Shown: positions 45,888 through 55,106, numbered from the stretch's first letter. The stretch is 64,000 nucleotides of DNA from Campylobacter pinnipediorum subsp. caledonicus (GCF_002022005.1 NZ_CP017258.1:434001-498000); one strand, 5' to 3'. The notes: generated by a model from the letters alone, not told the origin. A program made the numbers and translations.

Positions 45888-47091
45888 ATGAAAAAAAAGT
45901 TTGATTGCAATGCTTGCACTTTCATCTTTTGCTGTAGCTGATAGTTCTTCACTTGAAGAGGCTTTTAAAAATGGTAAAACAAGTGGCGATGTTTCTGTTT
46001 ATTATGAGAGTCGCCATGTTGACAAAGGTGAAAAGAGCACATATTATCAAAATACTGCTTGGGCGGTTGGAAGTATAGGCATAAACTATGAAACAGATTA
46101 TTATAAAAACTTTAAATTTGTAGCAGGATTTAGGGCTGCTCTCCCGGTTTATGAAAAGGATAAAAATACAAAAACATTTCATGGTATTGGTGATTCTACT
46201 GAGAGGGTTTCTGAGAATTATAGGTACAATCTATCAAATTTATATCTTGAATATAATGCAAATGATACTGTTGTTAAAGTAGGTCGCCAAAATATATACT
46301 CTGATTGGATTACAAAAATAATGGATGGAGCTACTATAGTAAATAACTCCATAGAAAATCTAACATTAGATGTATTATGGGCTCGTGCAAGAGGTGGTGT
46401 TAGGGTAAATGAAATGACTAAGATAAAAAGAGTTAATGGTGGCAGAGGTCTTTTTGGTGTCGGTGCAACATATAGCTTTGAAAATGGTTTAGCATTTAGG
46501 GCTTATGAAAATTATATGGATAATGCTCTTTCTGTATTTGGTGGAAAAATTATGTATGATGGCAAGCTAAATGAAAATGTTGGATTTGGTGGTAAACTTC
46601 ATTATGCTAAGATAGATGAAAGAGGTAGATATCTAGATCAAGACAAAAGAGTTGGTATTTACAAAGATGGTGATGGTGATGTGTTTGAAGGTGTTGCATA
46701 TGTAAGTTATAATGACACTAAGTTTACTTTAGGATATGTAGCAGCTGATAAACAAAGTGGTTGGGGAACCCTTAAAGGTCAAAATTATGTAGGTGATACT
46801 ATCGTTCAGTTTGAAGAGGGTGATGTGATGTATACAAATGATGCCAAGACTATTTATGCAATGTTATCAACTAATATACAAAAATTATCTGTCTCTGGTA
46901 TAATAGGAACAACTAATTATGTTGCTGGTAAAGAAAACAAAAAATATAAGCAAAGTGAATTTAGTGCTTGGTTAAGCTATCCTTTGGCAGAAAGCTTATC
47001 TGCTTCTTTGAAATTTGATAAAACATTTGGTGATTATCAAGACACTCCTACTTATACACAAACTAGTGCTGGATTGACTTATAAATTTTAA
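45888..47091 (+). CDS. OprD-type outer membrane porin, copy 1, start out of frame through an A8 tract
   Basis: AAGGAG and ATG (45888) are well placed, but the following run of eight A (45891-45898) shifts the frame; ATG as sequenced would give only 17 residues. With seven A the protein would start MKKSLIAMLALSSFAVADSS, a clean signal peptide cut after AVA, and continue uninterrupted to the stop at 47091 (about 400 aa). The mature part is a beta-barrel: alternating aromatic strands, GRQNIYSDW motif, and C-terminal Phe (AGLTYKF) for BAM recognition. It probably passes carnitine-like substrates. The alternative TTG at 45901 lies 17 nt from the Shine-Dalgarno, too far. Read as phase-variable OFF, or needing slippage, or a basecalling error. 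Confidence 0.8.
45891..45898 (+). repeat. A8 homopolymer at codons 2-4 of porin copy 1
   Basis: Eight consecutive A directly after the ATG. Loss of one A restores the signal peptide frame. The same tract is in copy 2 (48261-48268). Confidence 0.85.
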
Positions 47092-47103
47092 TATATAATT
47101 TGT

Positions 47104-47132
47104 AAAACCAAATCTATTTTAGATTTGGTTTT
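47104..47132 (+). terminator. Terminator of the cai operon/porin copy 1
   Basis: A 13-bp perfect stem AAAACCAAATCTA (47104-47116) with TAGATTTGGTTTT (47120-47132), 3-nt loop, the right arm ending in a short T-run. Located 13 bp after the porin stop. Confidence 0.8.
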
Positions 47133-47227
47133 GCTTTAAAATATATCTTGTTAAAATTTATTAAGAAAAATTTTAATACAATTTCTATTTTTATATAAAA
47201 ATTTTTAAAGCGGAGGTGTAATTCTTA

Positions 47228-47935
47228 GTGACTACAAAAAAAAGAAGTGAAATAAAAAGAAATAGAATGATGCATTATTTCATAAATGCTGCCAATCAAA
47301 TTATACAAAAAGATGGTATAAACGCTGTAAATATAAGAAATACTGCATATTTGGCTGGATACTCTAGCGCAACATTATATAATTATTTTGATAATTTAAC
47401 ACATTTAGTTTTTTTGGCTACATTTAATCAATTAGAAGAATATAATCAAGCTATGTATCATTGTATACTTAATTCTAAAAATTCAATTGAAGTTTATATG
47501 AATGTTTGTAAGTGTTTTTGCGAGTACTCTTATGAAAAACCTGAAATTTATGAAATGTTATTTTTTTCACATAACGATGATAAATTTAATAATTACATAA
47601 AAGAATACTATACTTTATTTCCAGATAAAAACAAAAATAAAATACCAGATTTTTTAAATAGAATGCTTAATTCAAACAATTTGCATAGTAGAAGCTTATC
47701 AATGCTAGAAAATTGCATAAAAGATGGTTTTATAAATAAAGAAGAAGTGAGTGATTTTAATGATATTTGTTTGAGATTTAACAAAACAATACTGCAAGAT
47801 GTTAAAGAAAAGATATTGTCAAAAAAAGAAGCTACAAATATAACATTAAGATATTATTATAAGTTGTTTCGTTTTTATATAAAACAAGAGCATGCCCACC
47901 TTTTGGATGAATGCTATTATAATATAAATTTATAA
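47228..47935 (+). CDS. TetR-type transcriptional regulator
   Basis: A 235-aa regulator. The N-terminal helix-turn-helix is of TetR type: GINAVNIRNTAYLAGYSSATLYNYFDNLTHL around residues 31-62, with the family YNYFDN motif (usual YxHFxxK). The C-terminal ligand domain is unrelated to anything I recognise. GTG at 47228 is the start, about 10 nt after GGAGGT; the first ATG would cut into the DNA-binding domain. Sitting between the two porins, it is the obvious candidate to bind the 17-bp-spaced operators at fixA and to sense carnitine or a CoA ester. It is not the CaiF type used in E. coli. Confidence 0.8.
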   Translation: MTTKKRSEIKRNRMMHYFINAANQIIQKDGINAVNIRNTAYLAGYSSATLYNYFDNLTHLVFLATFNQLEEYNQAMYHCILNSKNSIEVYMNVCKCFCEYSYEKPEIYEMLFFSHNDDKFNNYIKEYYTLFPDKNKNKIPDFLNRMLNSNNLHSRSLSMLENCIKDGFINKEEVSDFNDICLRFNKTILQDVKEKILSKKEATNITLRYYYKLFRFYIKQEHAHLLDECYYNINL

Positions 47936-48257
47936 GTTTGTATGTATAAAAACAAAGCAAATTGGAGCATTGTAAAATAAAATATTGCAATTAAAATGTA
48001 ATATTAAAAAGTTACTTATGTAAAAATAATTTCATTTATTGAATAATTATTTATAATTTTTTGTATTACTTTTTATTAAAACATAGTTTAATTTGTATAT
48101 AGATATGTTTTTAAAATTTATAATTTATTAAATTTGCTTGACAAAAAATCGATAATTGTTATACAATGCTTAACAACTAAAATTATATATTTAATTATAG
48201 TTTGTTTTTAGTTGTATAAAAATTAAAAATATATCTGATATTTTTTAAGGAGAAAAA
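47936..48257 (+). promoter_or_regulatory. Promoter and leader region of porin copy 2
   Basis: A gene-free 322-bp AT-rich stretch. TTGACA at 48138-48143 is followed by TATACA (48160-48165, 16-nt spacer) or TACAAT (48162-48167, 18-nt spacer). In the leader ACAACTAAAA (48173-48182) pairs with TTTTAGTTGT (48206-48215), a 10-bp stem. Sequence identical to the porin copy 1 leader begins at about 48239. So copy 2 has its own promoter while copy 1 depends on the operon. Confidence 0.65.
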
Positions 48258-49461
48258 ATGAAAAAAAAGTTTGATTGCAATGCTTGCACTTTCATCTTTT
48301 GCTGTAGCTGATAGTTCTTCACTTGAAGAGGCTTTTAAAAATGGTAAAACAAGTGGCGATGTTTCTGTTTATTATGAGAGTCGCCATGTGAATAAGGGAA
48401 AACCTACTCAATATTTTGCTAACACAGCTTGGGCGGTTGGAAGTATAGGTGTAAACTATGAAACAGATTATTATAAAAACTTTAAATTAGTAACAGGATT
48501 TAGGGCTTCTCTTCCAGTATATGAAGATGACAAGAATTTTGATACTGGTCATGGACATGGCGATTCTACAGAAAGATTTCATGAAGATTACAAATACAAT
48601 CTATCAAATTTATATCTTGAATATAATGCAAACGATACAGTTATAAAGATAGGTCGCCAAAACATATACTCTGATTGGGTTACCCAAATAAACGATGGGG
48701 TTACAATAGTAAATAACTCTATAAAAAATCTGACACTAGATGCATTATGGACACGCGCAAGAGGTAAAGTTAAAATAAATGAAATGACTAAGATAAAAAG
48801 AGTTAATGGTGGCAGAGGTCTTTTTGGTGTCGGTGCAACATATAGCTTTGAAAATGGTTTAGCATTTAGGGCTTATGAAAATTATATGGATAATGCTCTT
48901 TCTGTATTTGGTGGAAAAATTATGTATGATGGCAAGCTAAATGAAAATGTTGGATTTGGTGGTAAACTTCATTATGCTAAGATAGATGAAAGAGGTAGAT
49001 ATCTAGATCAAGACAAAAGAGTTGGTATTTACAAAGATGGTGATGGTGATGTGTTTGAAGGTGTTGCATATGTAAGTTATAATGACACTAAGTTTACTTT
49101 AGGATATGTAGCAGCTGATAAACAAAGTGGTTGGGGAACCCTTAAAGGTCAAAATTATGTAGGTGATACTATCGTTCAGTTTGAAGAGGGTGATGTGATG
49201 TATACAAATGATGCCAAGACTATTTATGCAATGTTATCAACTAATATACAAAAATTATCTGTCTCTGGTATAATAGGAACAACTAATTATGTTGCTGGTA
49301 AAGAAAACAAAAAATATAAGCAAAGTGAATTTAGTGCTTGGTTAAGCTATCCTTTGACAGAAAGCTTATCTGCTTCTTTGAAATTTGATAAAACATTTGG
49401 TGACTATCAAGACACTCCTACTTATACACAAACTAGTGCTGGATTGACTTATAAATTTTAA
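48258..49461 (+). CDS. OprD-type outer membrane porin, copy 2, same A8 frameshifted start
   Basis: Same architecture as copy 1, including ATG 48258 followed by eight A (48261-48268) that put the signal peptide out of frame. The first 151 bp from 48239 match copy 1 exactly, as does almost everything from 48776 to the stop (only two base changes noticed, one giving Ala to Thr near the end). The middle, about residues 44-170, differs at many positions (for example NKGKPTQYFAN for DKGEKSTYYQN). The pattern suggests gene conversion at both ends or diversifying selection on surface loops. It is followed by its own terminator. Confidence 0.8.
48261..48268 (+). repeat. A8 homopolymer at codons 2-4 of porin copy 2
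   Basis: Identical in length and position to the tract in copy 1; seven A would restore the reading frame. Confidence 0.85.
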
Positions 49462-49473
49462 TATATAAAACAC

Positions 49474-49510
49474 AAGACTGATTTTATTTTTGATAATTTC
49501 AGTCTTTTTT
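49474..49510 (+). terminator. Intrinsic terminator of porin copy 2
   Basis: AAGACTGA (49474-49481) pairs with TCAGTCTT (49499-49506), followed by TTTT. It marks the right boundary of the carnitine island. Confidence 0.75.
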
Positions 49511-49589
49511 ATTCTTAAAAAATTGTGATTTTTTTAGATGAATGCTATAATGGCAATGCTTAATTTTTTATATAAATTTGGAGGCATTC

Positions 49590-49946
49590 ATGATATACGA
49601 AGATGAATACATAACAATAGAACAAGAGCAAAGTAATCTTCCTTGGATAAAGATTTTTTCTAAAAAGAAATACAAAGAGCTTAGCGATTGTGATGAAGAG
49701 ACTAGAAAAAGGCTTTTTGATGTTATGCTTATAGCCGAAAAAGCAATGATTGATTTTTATAAACCAGAAAAAATAAATATAGCTAGTTTTGGAAATATCT
49801 ATCCATTTGTTCATATACATGTTATTGCTAGATTTAAAGATGATGATTATTTTCCTGAGAGTGTTTGGGGTCAAAAACAAAGAGATGGTGAGTTGGAGCT
49901 TCCTGGTTTTGATGAATTTTGTAAAAAACTTATAAAACTGCTATGA
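49590..49946 (+). CDS. HIT-family protein
   Basis: A 118-aa small protein with the C-terminal HIT-like motif FVHIHVIARF, where the usual HxHxH lacks the last histidine; the catalytic middle His is kept. HIT proteins hydrolyse nucleotide-phosphate bonds, so hydrolase activity may be altered. I choose ATG 49590 with GGAGG 5 nt upstream; a TTG at 49578 lies before the Shine-Dalgarno. The next gene overlaps its stop (ATGA). Confidence 0.75.
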   Translation: MIYEDEYITIEQEQSNLPWIKIFSKKKYKELSDCDEETRKRLFDVMLIAEKAMIDFYKPEKINIASFGNIYPFVHIHVIARFKDDDYFPESVWGQKQRDGELELPGFDEFCKKLIKLL

Positions 49947-50824
49947 TAAAAAATTCAATTTTTATTAAAATTTTAGTATTGTTTTTTATTGTTATTTTTA
50001 TGTCTGTTATATTTTTTTATAACTCATATCTTAAAGAAAGAGAACTTAATTCTGCTAAAATTTTCTTTGATTATCAAATCAAACAACTTCATAAAAATGT
50101 AGAAGATCAAAAGTTATCATCTCTTGCTCTTTCTGTTATATTAAGCCAAAATAATAAAATTCAAGAGTGTTTTTTAGATTTAAATCGCTCACTTTGTATA
50201 TCAAATATGAATGATATAATATCTAATTTAAGCTCTGTTTTAATGTATAAAAATATCAAAATTCATCTTCATACTAAAGACCTAAAAAGCTATTTGCGAA
50301 GCTGGAGTCCAAATAACTTTGGAGACAATCTATCCTCTTTTAGGAATTTATTACTTGAAGCAAATAAAAATAAAAAATCTGTAGCTGGAGTAGAGATTGG
50401 TATTGGTGGTGTTTTTACCAGAGCCGTTTCAAATATCATAAAACAAAAACAAAAACTCGGGACCATAGAAATTATGCTTGATTTTGAACATATTAGTAAT
50501 TTTTTTAAGGATCAAGGTATAGATCTTTTTGTACTTGTGGATAAAGATAAAATGATTATTGATAGTGATTATCACACAAATGAGCTTTTAAAAGATTATT
50601 ATATAGCCAATTTAAATAGTGCCAATTTAAATGTTGTAGAGATATTAAAAGATATTGATTTGACTAAAAAAACATTCTTTATATATAAAACTCATTATTT
50701 TGCACTATCTCCAATGCTAGATGCAGGTGGAAAAAGAATAGGTTTTTTTGTTCTTCACATTAATAAAAATATAAAAGAACAAAATATATTGCAAGATTAT
50801 ATGCTATTAAATTCTTTGTTTTAA
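49943..50824 (+). CDS. Membrane-anchored Cache-domain protein without signalling domain
   Basis: A 293-aa protein with one N-terminal membrane helix (about 8-27) and a periplasmic region resembling a double Cache sensor: long helix (35-60), then AGVEIGIGGVFTRAVSNII and LGTIEIMLDFEHISNFF strands, then a distal domain with ALSPMLDAGGKRIGFFVLHINK. The protein ends at residue 293 with no second membrane helix, HAMP or methyl-accepting domain, so it is either a truncated chemoreceptor or a stand-alone sensor. It is coupled to the HIT gene. Confidence 0.65.
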   Translation: MIKNSIFIKILVLFFIVIFMSVIFFYNSYLKERELNSAKIFFDYQIKQLHKNVEDQKLSSLALSVILSQNNKIQECFLDLNRSLCISNMNDIISNLSSVLMYKNIKIHLHTKDLKSYLRSWSPNNFGDNLSSFRNLLLEANKNKKSVAGVEIGIGGVFTRAVSNIIKQKQKLGTIEIMLDFEHISNFFKDQGIDLFVLVDKDKMIIDSDYHTNELLKDYYIANLNSANLNVVEILKDIDLTKKTFFIYKTHYFALSPMLDAGGKRIGFFVLHINKNIKEQNILQDYMLLNSLF

Positions 50825-50878
50825 AAATCTAAATTTATTGGCATAATTATATATCTATATAAAAATGCCAATAATACT

Positions 50879-51715
50879 TTATTTTCTTATTATCTTTACT
50901 TTTGTTTTTGCTTTTAGTTTTTCAAAATACTCATAAGCAGCTCTTTCTTGTTCTGAAGAGTAAAGCATTGAAGCAACTTGTTCTTTCATACTTTCGTAGT
51001 CCGGCGTTTGAATACCATTTTTTTCTACTACATAAAACATATCAAAAGTTTTTTCACCTTTTAAAATTTGCGTAAAAGAATTGTTGTTTGTGTTAGCAAG
51101 CAATGAGGCCAGTCTTGGATTTATATTTTTATAATCAAAGCTTAAAGTTTGGACTGATACACCATCTATAGCTTTTGTTCCAACATTCATTTGTTTTTTT
51201 AGTTTATCTTCGCTGTTTGATTTAAAAATCATAACTTTTATATTTTTAAAAACACTAAAATTTTGCTTATTTGCTTCAAAATATGCTTTTGCTGTATCTT
51301 CTGTTATATTTTTACCAACATCTGCAAATATGCTTTTATAAAGCTTTTCTTGCAAGATCGTCTTTTGTATATTATTTTTAAAATCATTATAATTTATATT
51401 TTGCTTATGCTCTATTTCATTTCTAAATTGAGCCATAGTAAATCCATTTTGTTTTGCGATAGATTCTATCTTTTGATTTATTTCAAATGGCGATGCTACT
51501 ATTCCTAATGCCTTTATTTGAACTTGTTCTAGTCTATCTCTTATAAGTATATCAAGTGCTTTTTTGTCATCTACTTTTAATTGATTTTTTATTGACTCGA
51601 CTTCAAATGTTGTAATTGGTTCATCTTCTACTGTAGCTGCTATGCCGTTTATCATTTGTGAAGCTAATCCTAAGCTGCACACCAAAGATGCCAAAAAAAT
51701 CTTCTTTATCATCAT
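50879..51715 (-). CDS. SurA-like periplasmic chaperone
   Basis: A 278-aa protein with signal peptide (MMIKKIFLASLVCSLGLASQ) and a SurA N-terminal-type helical chaperone domain (INGIAATVEDEPITTFEVESIKNQL to about residue 150), followed by a degenerate parvulin-like region without the full active site. It corresponds in context to the SurA-like protein next to gltX in Campylobacter jejuni. It would help outer membrane protein folding, porins included. The first or the adjacent second ATG may be the start. Confidence 0.8.
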   Translation of the reverse strand: MMIKKIFLASLVCSLGLASQMINGIAATVEDEPITTFEVESIKNQLKVDDKKALDILIRDRLEQVQIKALGIVASPFEINQKIESIAKQNGFTMAQFRNEIEHKQNINYNDFKNNIQKTILQEKLYKSIFADVGKNITEDTAKAYFEANKQNFSVFKNIKVMIFKSNSEDKLKKQMNVGTKAIDGVSVQTLSFDYKNINPRLASLLANTNNNSFTQILKGEKTFDMFYVVEKNGIQTPDYESMKEQVASMLYSSEQERAAYEYFEKLKAKTKVKIIRK

Positions 51716-51783
51716 AAAACCTTTATTTAAGTAATTTGTAAATATAATTTGATTTATTATAACATAATTTTTAAGGTTGAAAA

Positions 51784-53160
51784 ATGTTAACTACAAGATT
51801 CGCGCCTTCTCCTACTGGATATTTACATATTGGTGGGCTTAGAACGGCACTATATAGCTATTTGTATGCAAGAGCAAATAATGGAAAATTTGTTCTTCGC
51901 ATAGAAGATACTGATTTAAAGAGAAACTCAGAAGAGGCTACTGTTGCTATAAGAGAAGCTTTTGACTGGTGTGGGCTTGATTATGATGGAGAGGTTACTT
52001 ATCAGTCAAAAAGGTTTGATGTGTATGCTGAATATGTAAAAAAACTTCTTGATGAAGGTAAAGCATATAAGTGCTATATGACAAAAGAAGAGCTTGATGA
52101 GCTTAGGGCTACACAAGAGGCAAATAAGCAAAGACCTAAGTATGATGGAAGGTATCGCGATTTTACAGGCACACCACCTGAAGGGATAGATCCTGTAATC
52201 AGAATAAAAGCACCTTTAAGGGGCGAGATAAAATTTAAAGATGGTATAAAAGGTGATGTTAAGTTTAATGTGGAAGATATACTTGATGATTTTATAATAG
52301 CAAGAAGTGATGGCACGCCTACTTATAACTTTACTGTTGTTATAGATGATGCTTTGATGGGGATAACTCATGTTATAAGAGGCGATGATCATTTATCAAA
52401 TACACCAAAACAGATAGTTTTATACGATGCTCTTGGATTTAGTGTGCCTGAGTTTTTTCATGTGGCTATGATAAACGGAGAAGATGGTAAAAAACTTAGC
52501 AAAAGACATGGCGCTACAGATGTGATGGAATATAAAAAAATGGGTTATTTGCCAGAAGCACTTTTAAATTTCCTTGTTCGTCTTGGTTGGAGTCATGGAG
52601 ATGATGAAATTTTTAGCATGGAAGATATGCTTAAGTTTTTTGATCCGCACGATATAAATAAATCATCAAGCACGTATAATGCTCAAAAATTAGATTGGTT
52701 AAATGCTCACTATATAAAAACTTTTCCTTATGAAAGACTTGCCAAGGATATGAAATTTTTTGGTGTTGATTTTGATTCTTTGAAAAAAGGTGAGTTGTTA
52801 CTAGATATTTTAAGGGAGCGTTCAAAAACACTTGTTGATATAGCAAATGGAGCTTTATCTATAATAAACGCCCCAACAGAGTATGACCAAAAGGCCTATG
52901 ATAAATTTATAACACCAGAAAGCTTAGAAATTTTATCTAAATTTAAAGATATATTAACGCTTAATTTAGATGCCAGTGGATATGAAACTATCACAAAAGA
53001 ATTTTTAGAACAAAACGGGCTAAAACTAAAAGATTTGGCTCAGGCTTTGCGTGTTAGCTTAACTGGAAATAGCGTAAGCCCTAGTATATTTGAAGTTTTG
53101 GAAGTGATAGGAAGTGAAGAGATAAAAAAACGTATAGATGCGATTTTAAATAAAAAATAA
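51784..53160 (+). CDS. gltX: Glutamyl-tRNA synthetase
   Basis: A 458-aa class I synthetase with the HIGH-type motif PTGYLHIGGLR at the N-terminus and the KMSKS-type motif KKLSKRHGA about residue 240. Campylobacters carry two gltX-like genes, one of which charges tRNA-Gln with Glu; which one this is cannot be decided from sequence by eye. It is divergent from the SurA-like gene. Confidence 0.95.
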   Translation: MLTTRFAPSPTGYLHIGGLRTALYSYLYARANNGKFVLRIEDTDLKRNSEEATVAIREAFDWCGLDYDGEVTYQSKRFDVYAEYVKKLLDEGKAYKCYMTKEELDELRATQEANKQRPKYDGRYRDFTGTPPEGIDPVIRIKAPLRGEIKFKDGIKGDVKFNVEDILDDFIIARSDGTPTYNFTVVIDDALMGITHVIRGDDHLSNTPKQIVLYDALGFSVPEFFHVAMINGEDGKKLSKRHGATDVMEYKKMGYLPEALLNFLVRLGWSHGDDEIFSMEDMLKFFDPHDINKSSSTYNAQKLDWLNAHYIKTFPYERLAKDMKFFGVDFDSLKKGELLLDILRERSKTLVDIANGALSIINAPTEYDQKAYDKFITPESLEILSKFKDILTLNLDASGYETITKEFLEQNGLKLKDLAQALRVSLTGNSVSPSIFEVLEVIGSEEIKKRIDAILNKK

Positions 53161-53174
53161 TAAAAGGCAAAAAC

Positions 53175-54440
53175 ATGGGTAAGGTAACAAAAGAAGAAGC
53201 TTTAGAATATCATTTGGGCGGTAAAATAAGCACAAATATAAAAGTTGTTTGTGAAACAGCTCATGATCTTTCTTTGGCATATTCTCCTGGTGTGGCTGAG
53301 CCGTGCAAAGAGATATCAAGAGATAGTGAACTTGCATTTAAATATACAAACAAATCAAACTTGGTTGCTGTTATTACAGACAGCACTGCTGTTTTGGGAC
53401 TTGGTGATATAGGTGCGGTTGCTGGCAAGCCTGTAATGGAAGGCAAGGCTGTTTTGTTTAAAAAATTTGCGGATGTTGATGCCTTTGATATAGAACTTGA
53501 TGAAAAAGACCCTAAAAAAATAGTAGAAATTTGTAAAGCTTTGTCTCCAACATTTGGCGGAATAAACCTTGAAGATATTAAATCTCCAAAGTGTTTTTAT
53601 ATAGAACAAGAGCTTCAAAAAGTGGTTGATATACCTGTTATGCATGATGACCAGCATGGAACGGCTATCATAACTACTGCTGGACTTATAAATGCTTGTG
53701 AGATATCAAGTAAAGATATGAAGAACATAAAGATAGTTGTAAGTGGTGCTGGTGCTGCCGGTATAGCTTGTGCTAATATGTATAAAAGTATGGGCGTAAA
53801 AAATATCGTTATGGTTGATAGCAGGGGTGTTATTAGCAAGGATAGGAGTGATTTAACACCTGAAAAAATGCCATTTGCTATACAAACAAATGAAAAAACA
53901 TTATCCGATGCTATGAATGGTGCTGATATGTTTTTAGGGCTTTCAAAACCAGGAGTATTAACAAAAGATATGATAGCTTCTATGAATGATTTTCCTATTA
54001 TTTTTGCGCTTGCAAATCCTATTCCTGAAATTTCTCCAGAAGAGATTCTTGAGGTAAGACAAGATGCTATTATTGGGACAGGAAGAAGCGACTATCCAAA
54101 TCAAGTAAATAATGTCTTAGGATTTCCATTTATTTTCCGTGGAGCATTGGACGTTAGAGCTAAAAAAATAACCGAAAATATGAAAAAAGCGGCTTCAAGA
54201 GCTATTGCTGATTTGGCAAAAGAGTCTGTTTGTAAAGAAGTTTTAGAAATTTATGGCGTTTCTGAGCTTAAGTTTGGAAAAGATTATATAATACCAAAAC
54301 CATTTGACCCTCGTGCATATTTATGGGTTAGTATGGCTGTTGCTAAGGCAGCGGTTGAAGATGGCGTTGCAAGAGTTGAAAATTTTGACTCAGAAGCATA
54401 TAAAGAAGAATTATTGAAAAGGAAAAAAATAACACTATGA
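53175..54440 (+). CDS. NAD(P)-dependent malic enzyme
   Basis: A 421-aa oxidative decarboxylase converting malate to pyruvate. The N-terminal SLAYSPGVAEPCKEI, the HDDQHGTAI metal-binding region and the NAD motif VVSGAGAAGIACANMY are clear. It is the short single-domain bacterial type without the phosphotransacetylase tail. It follows gltX by 14 bp and overlaps upp (ATGA). Confidence 0.94.
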   Translation: MGKVTKEEALEYHLGGKISTNIKVVCETAHDLSLAYSPGVAEPCKEISRDSELAFKYTNKSNLVAVITDSTAVLGLGDIGAVAGKPVMEGKAVLFKKFADVDAFDIELDEKDPKKIVEICKALSPTFGGINLEDIKSPKCFYIEQELQKVVDIPVMHDDQHGTAIITTAGLINACEISSKDMKNIKIVVSGAGAAGIACANMYKSMGVKNIVMVDSRGVISKDRSDLTPEKMPFAIQTNEKTLSDAMNGADMFLGLSKPGVLTKDMIASMNDFPIIFALANPIPEISPEEILEVRQDAIIGTGRSDYPNQVNNVLGFPFIFRGALDVRAKKITENMKKAASRAIADLAKESVCKEVLEIYGVSELKFGKDYIIPKPFDPRAYLWVSMAVAKAAVEDGVARVENFDSEAYKEELLKRKKITL

Positions 54441-55063
54441 AAAATGTAAAACTCATAAATCATCCACTTATAGAGCATAAGCTAGCGATTTTAAGGGATA
54501 TAAAAACCGAACCATTTCAATTTAGAATGCTTATAGATGAGATAAGTTATTTAATGATGTTTGAAGCCACTAGGGATTTAGCGCTTAGAGAAGTTGATGT
54601 AACAACCCCGGTTACAAAAACAAAAGCTAAAAAACTATCCACAAAGCTTATGATTTGTCCTATATTAAGAGCTGCTCTTGGTATGCTAGATAGCGTATTT
54701 AAGCTGATTCCAGATGCTAGTGTTGGGTTTTTGGGTTTTCAAAGAAATGAAAAAACAGCAAAGGCTGAGTTTTTTTATGCCAAATTGCCATCTGATCATA
54801 AAAACAGAACAGCTATAATAATAGACCCTATGTTTGCAACTGGCGGTACAGCCATAGATGCCGTTAAGTTTTTAAGAGATAATGGCGTAAAAGATATAAA
54901 GTTTATATCTATAATAGCAGCACCAGAAGGTCTTAAGCGTTTTAGTGAAATTTATCCAGATGTTGATGTCTATACAGCTAGTATAGATGAAAAATTAAAC
55001 GAGCAAAACTATATAGTTCCGGGTCTTGGTGATGCTGGAGATAGGGTTTTTAATACTATATGA
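54437..55063 (+). CDS. upp: Uracil phosphoribosyltransferase
   Basis: A 208-aa pyrimidine salvage enzyme making UMP from uracil and PRPP. The N-terminal NHPLIEHKLAILRD and the PRPP loop IIDPMFATGGTAIDAV are family hallmarks, with the C-terminal PGLGDAGDR. Coupled to the malic enzyme gene by a 4-nt overlap. Confidence 0.96.
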   Translation: MKNVKLINHPLIEHKLAILRDIKTEPFQFRMLIDEISYLMMFEATRDLALREVDVTTPVTKTKAKKLSTKLMICPILRAALGMLDSVFKLIPDASVGFLGFQRNEKTAKAEFFYAKLPSDHKNRTAIIIDPMFATGGTAIDAVKFLRDNGVKDIKFISIIAAPEGLKRFSEIYPDVDVYTASIDEKLNEQNYIVPGLGDAGDRVFNTI

Positions 55064-55072
55064 TTTATAGTT

Positions 55073-55106
55073 AGCTAACTTTATTTTGCAAAGTTAGCTG
55101 ATTTTT
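55073..55106 (+). terminator. Intrinsic terminator after upp
   Basis: AGCTAACTTT (55073-55082) pairs with AAAGTTAGCT (55090-55099), followed by GATTTTT. It closes the gltX-malic enzyme-upp unit. Confidence 0.8.

Noticed and set aside
45901-47091. Taking TTG 45901 (and 48271) as the true porin start
   Set aside because: It would give a truncated signal peptide without a basic N-region and sits 17 nt from the Shine-Dalgarno, while the ATG with one fewer A gives a perfect leader.
47228-47935. Calling the regulator CaiF
   Set aside because: The N-terminal helix-turn-helix has the TetR arrangement (YNYFDN motif) and the length is about 235 aa, unlike the small E. coli CaiF activator.
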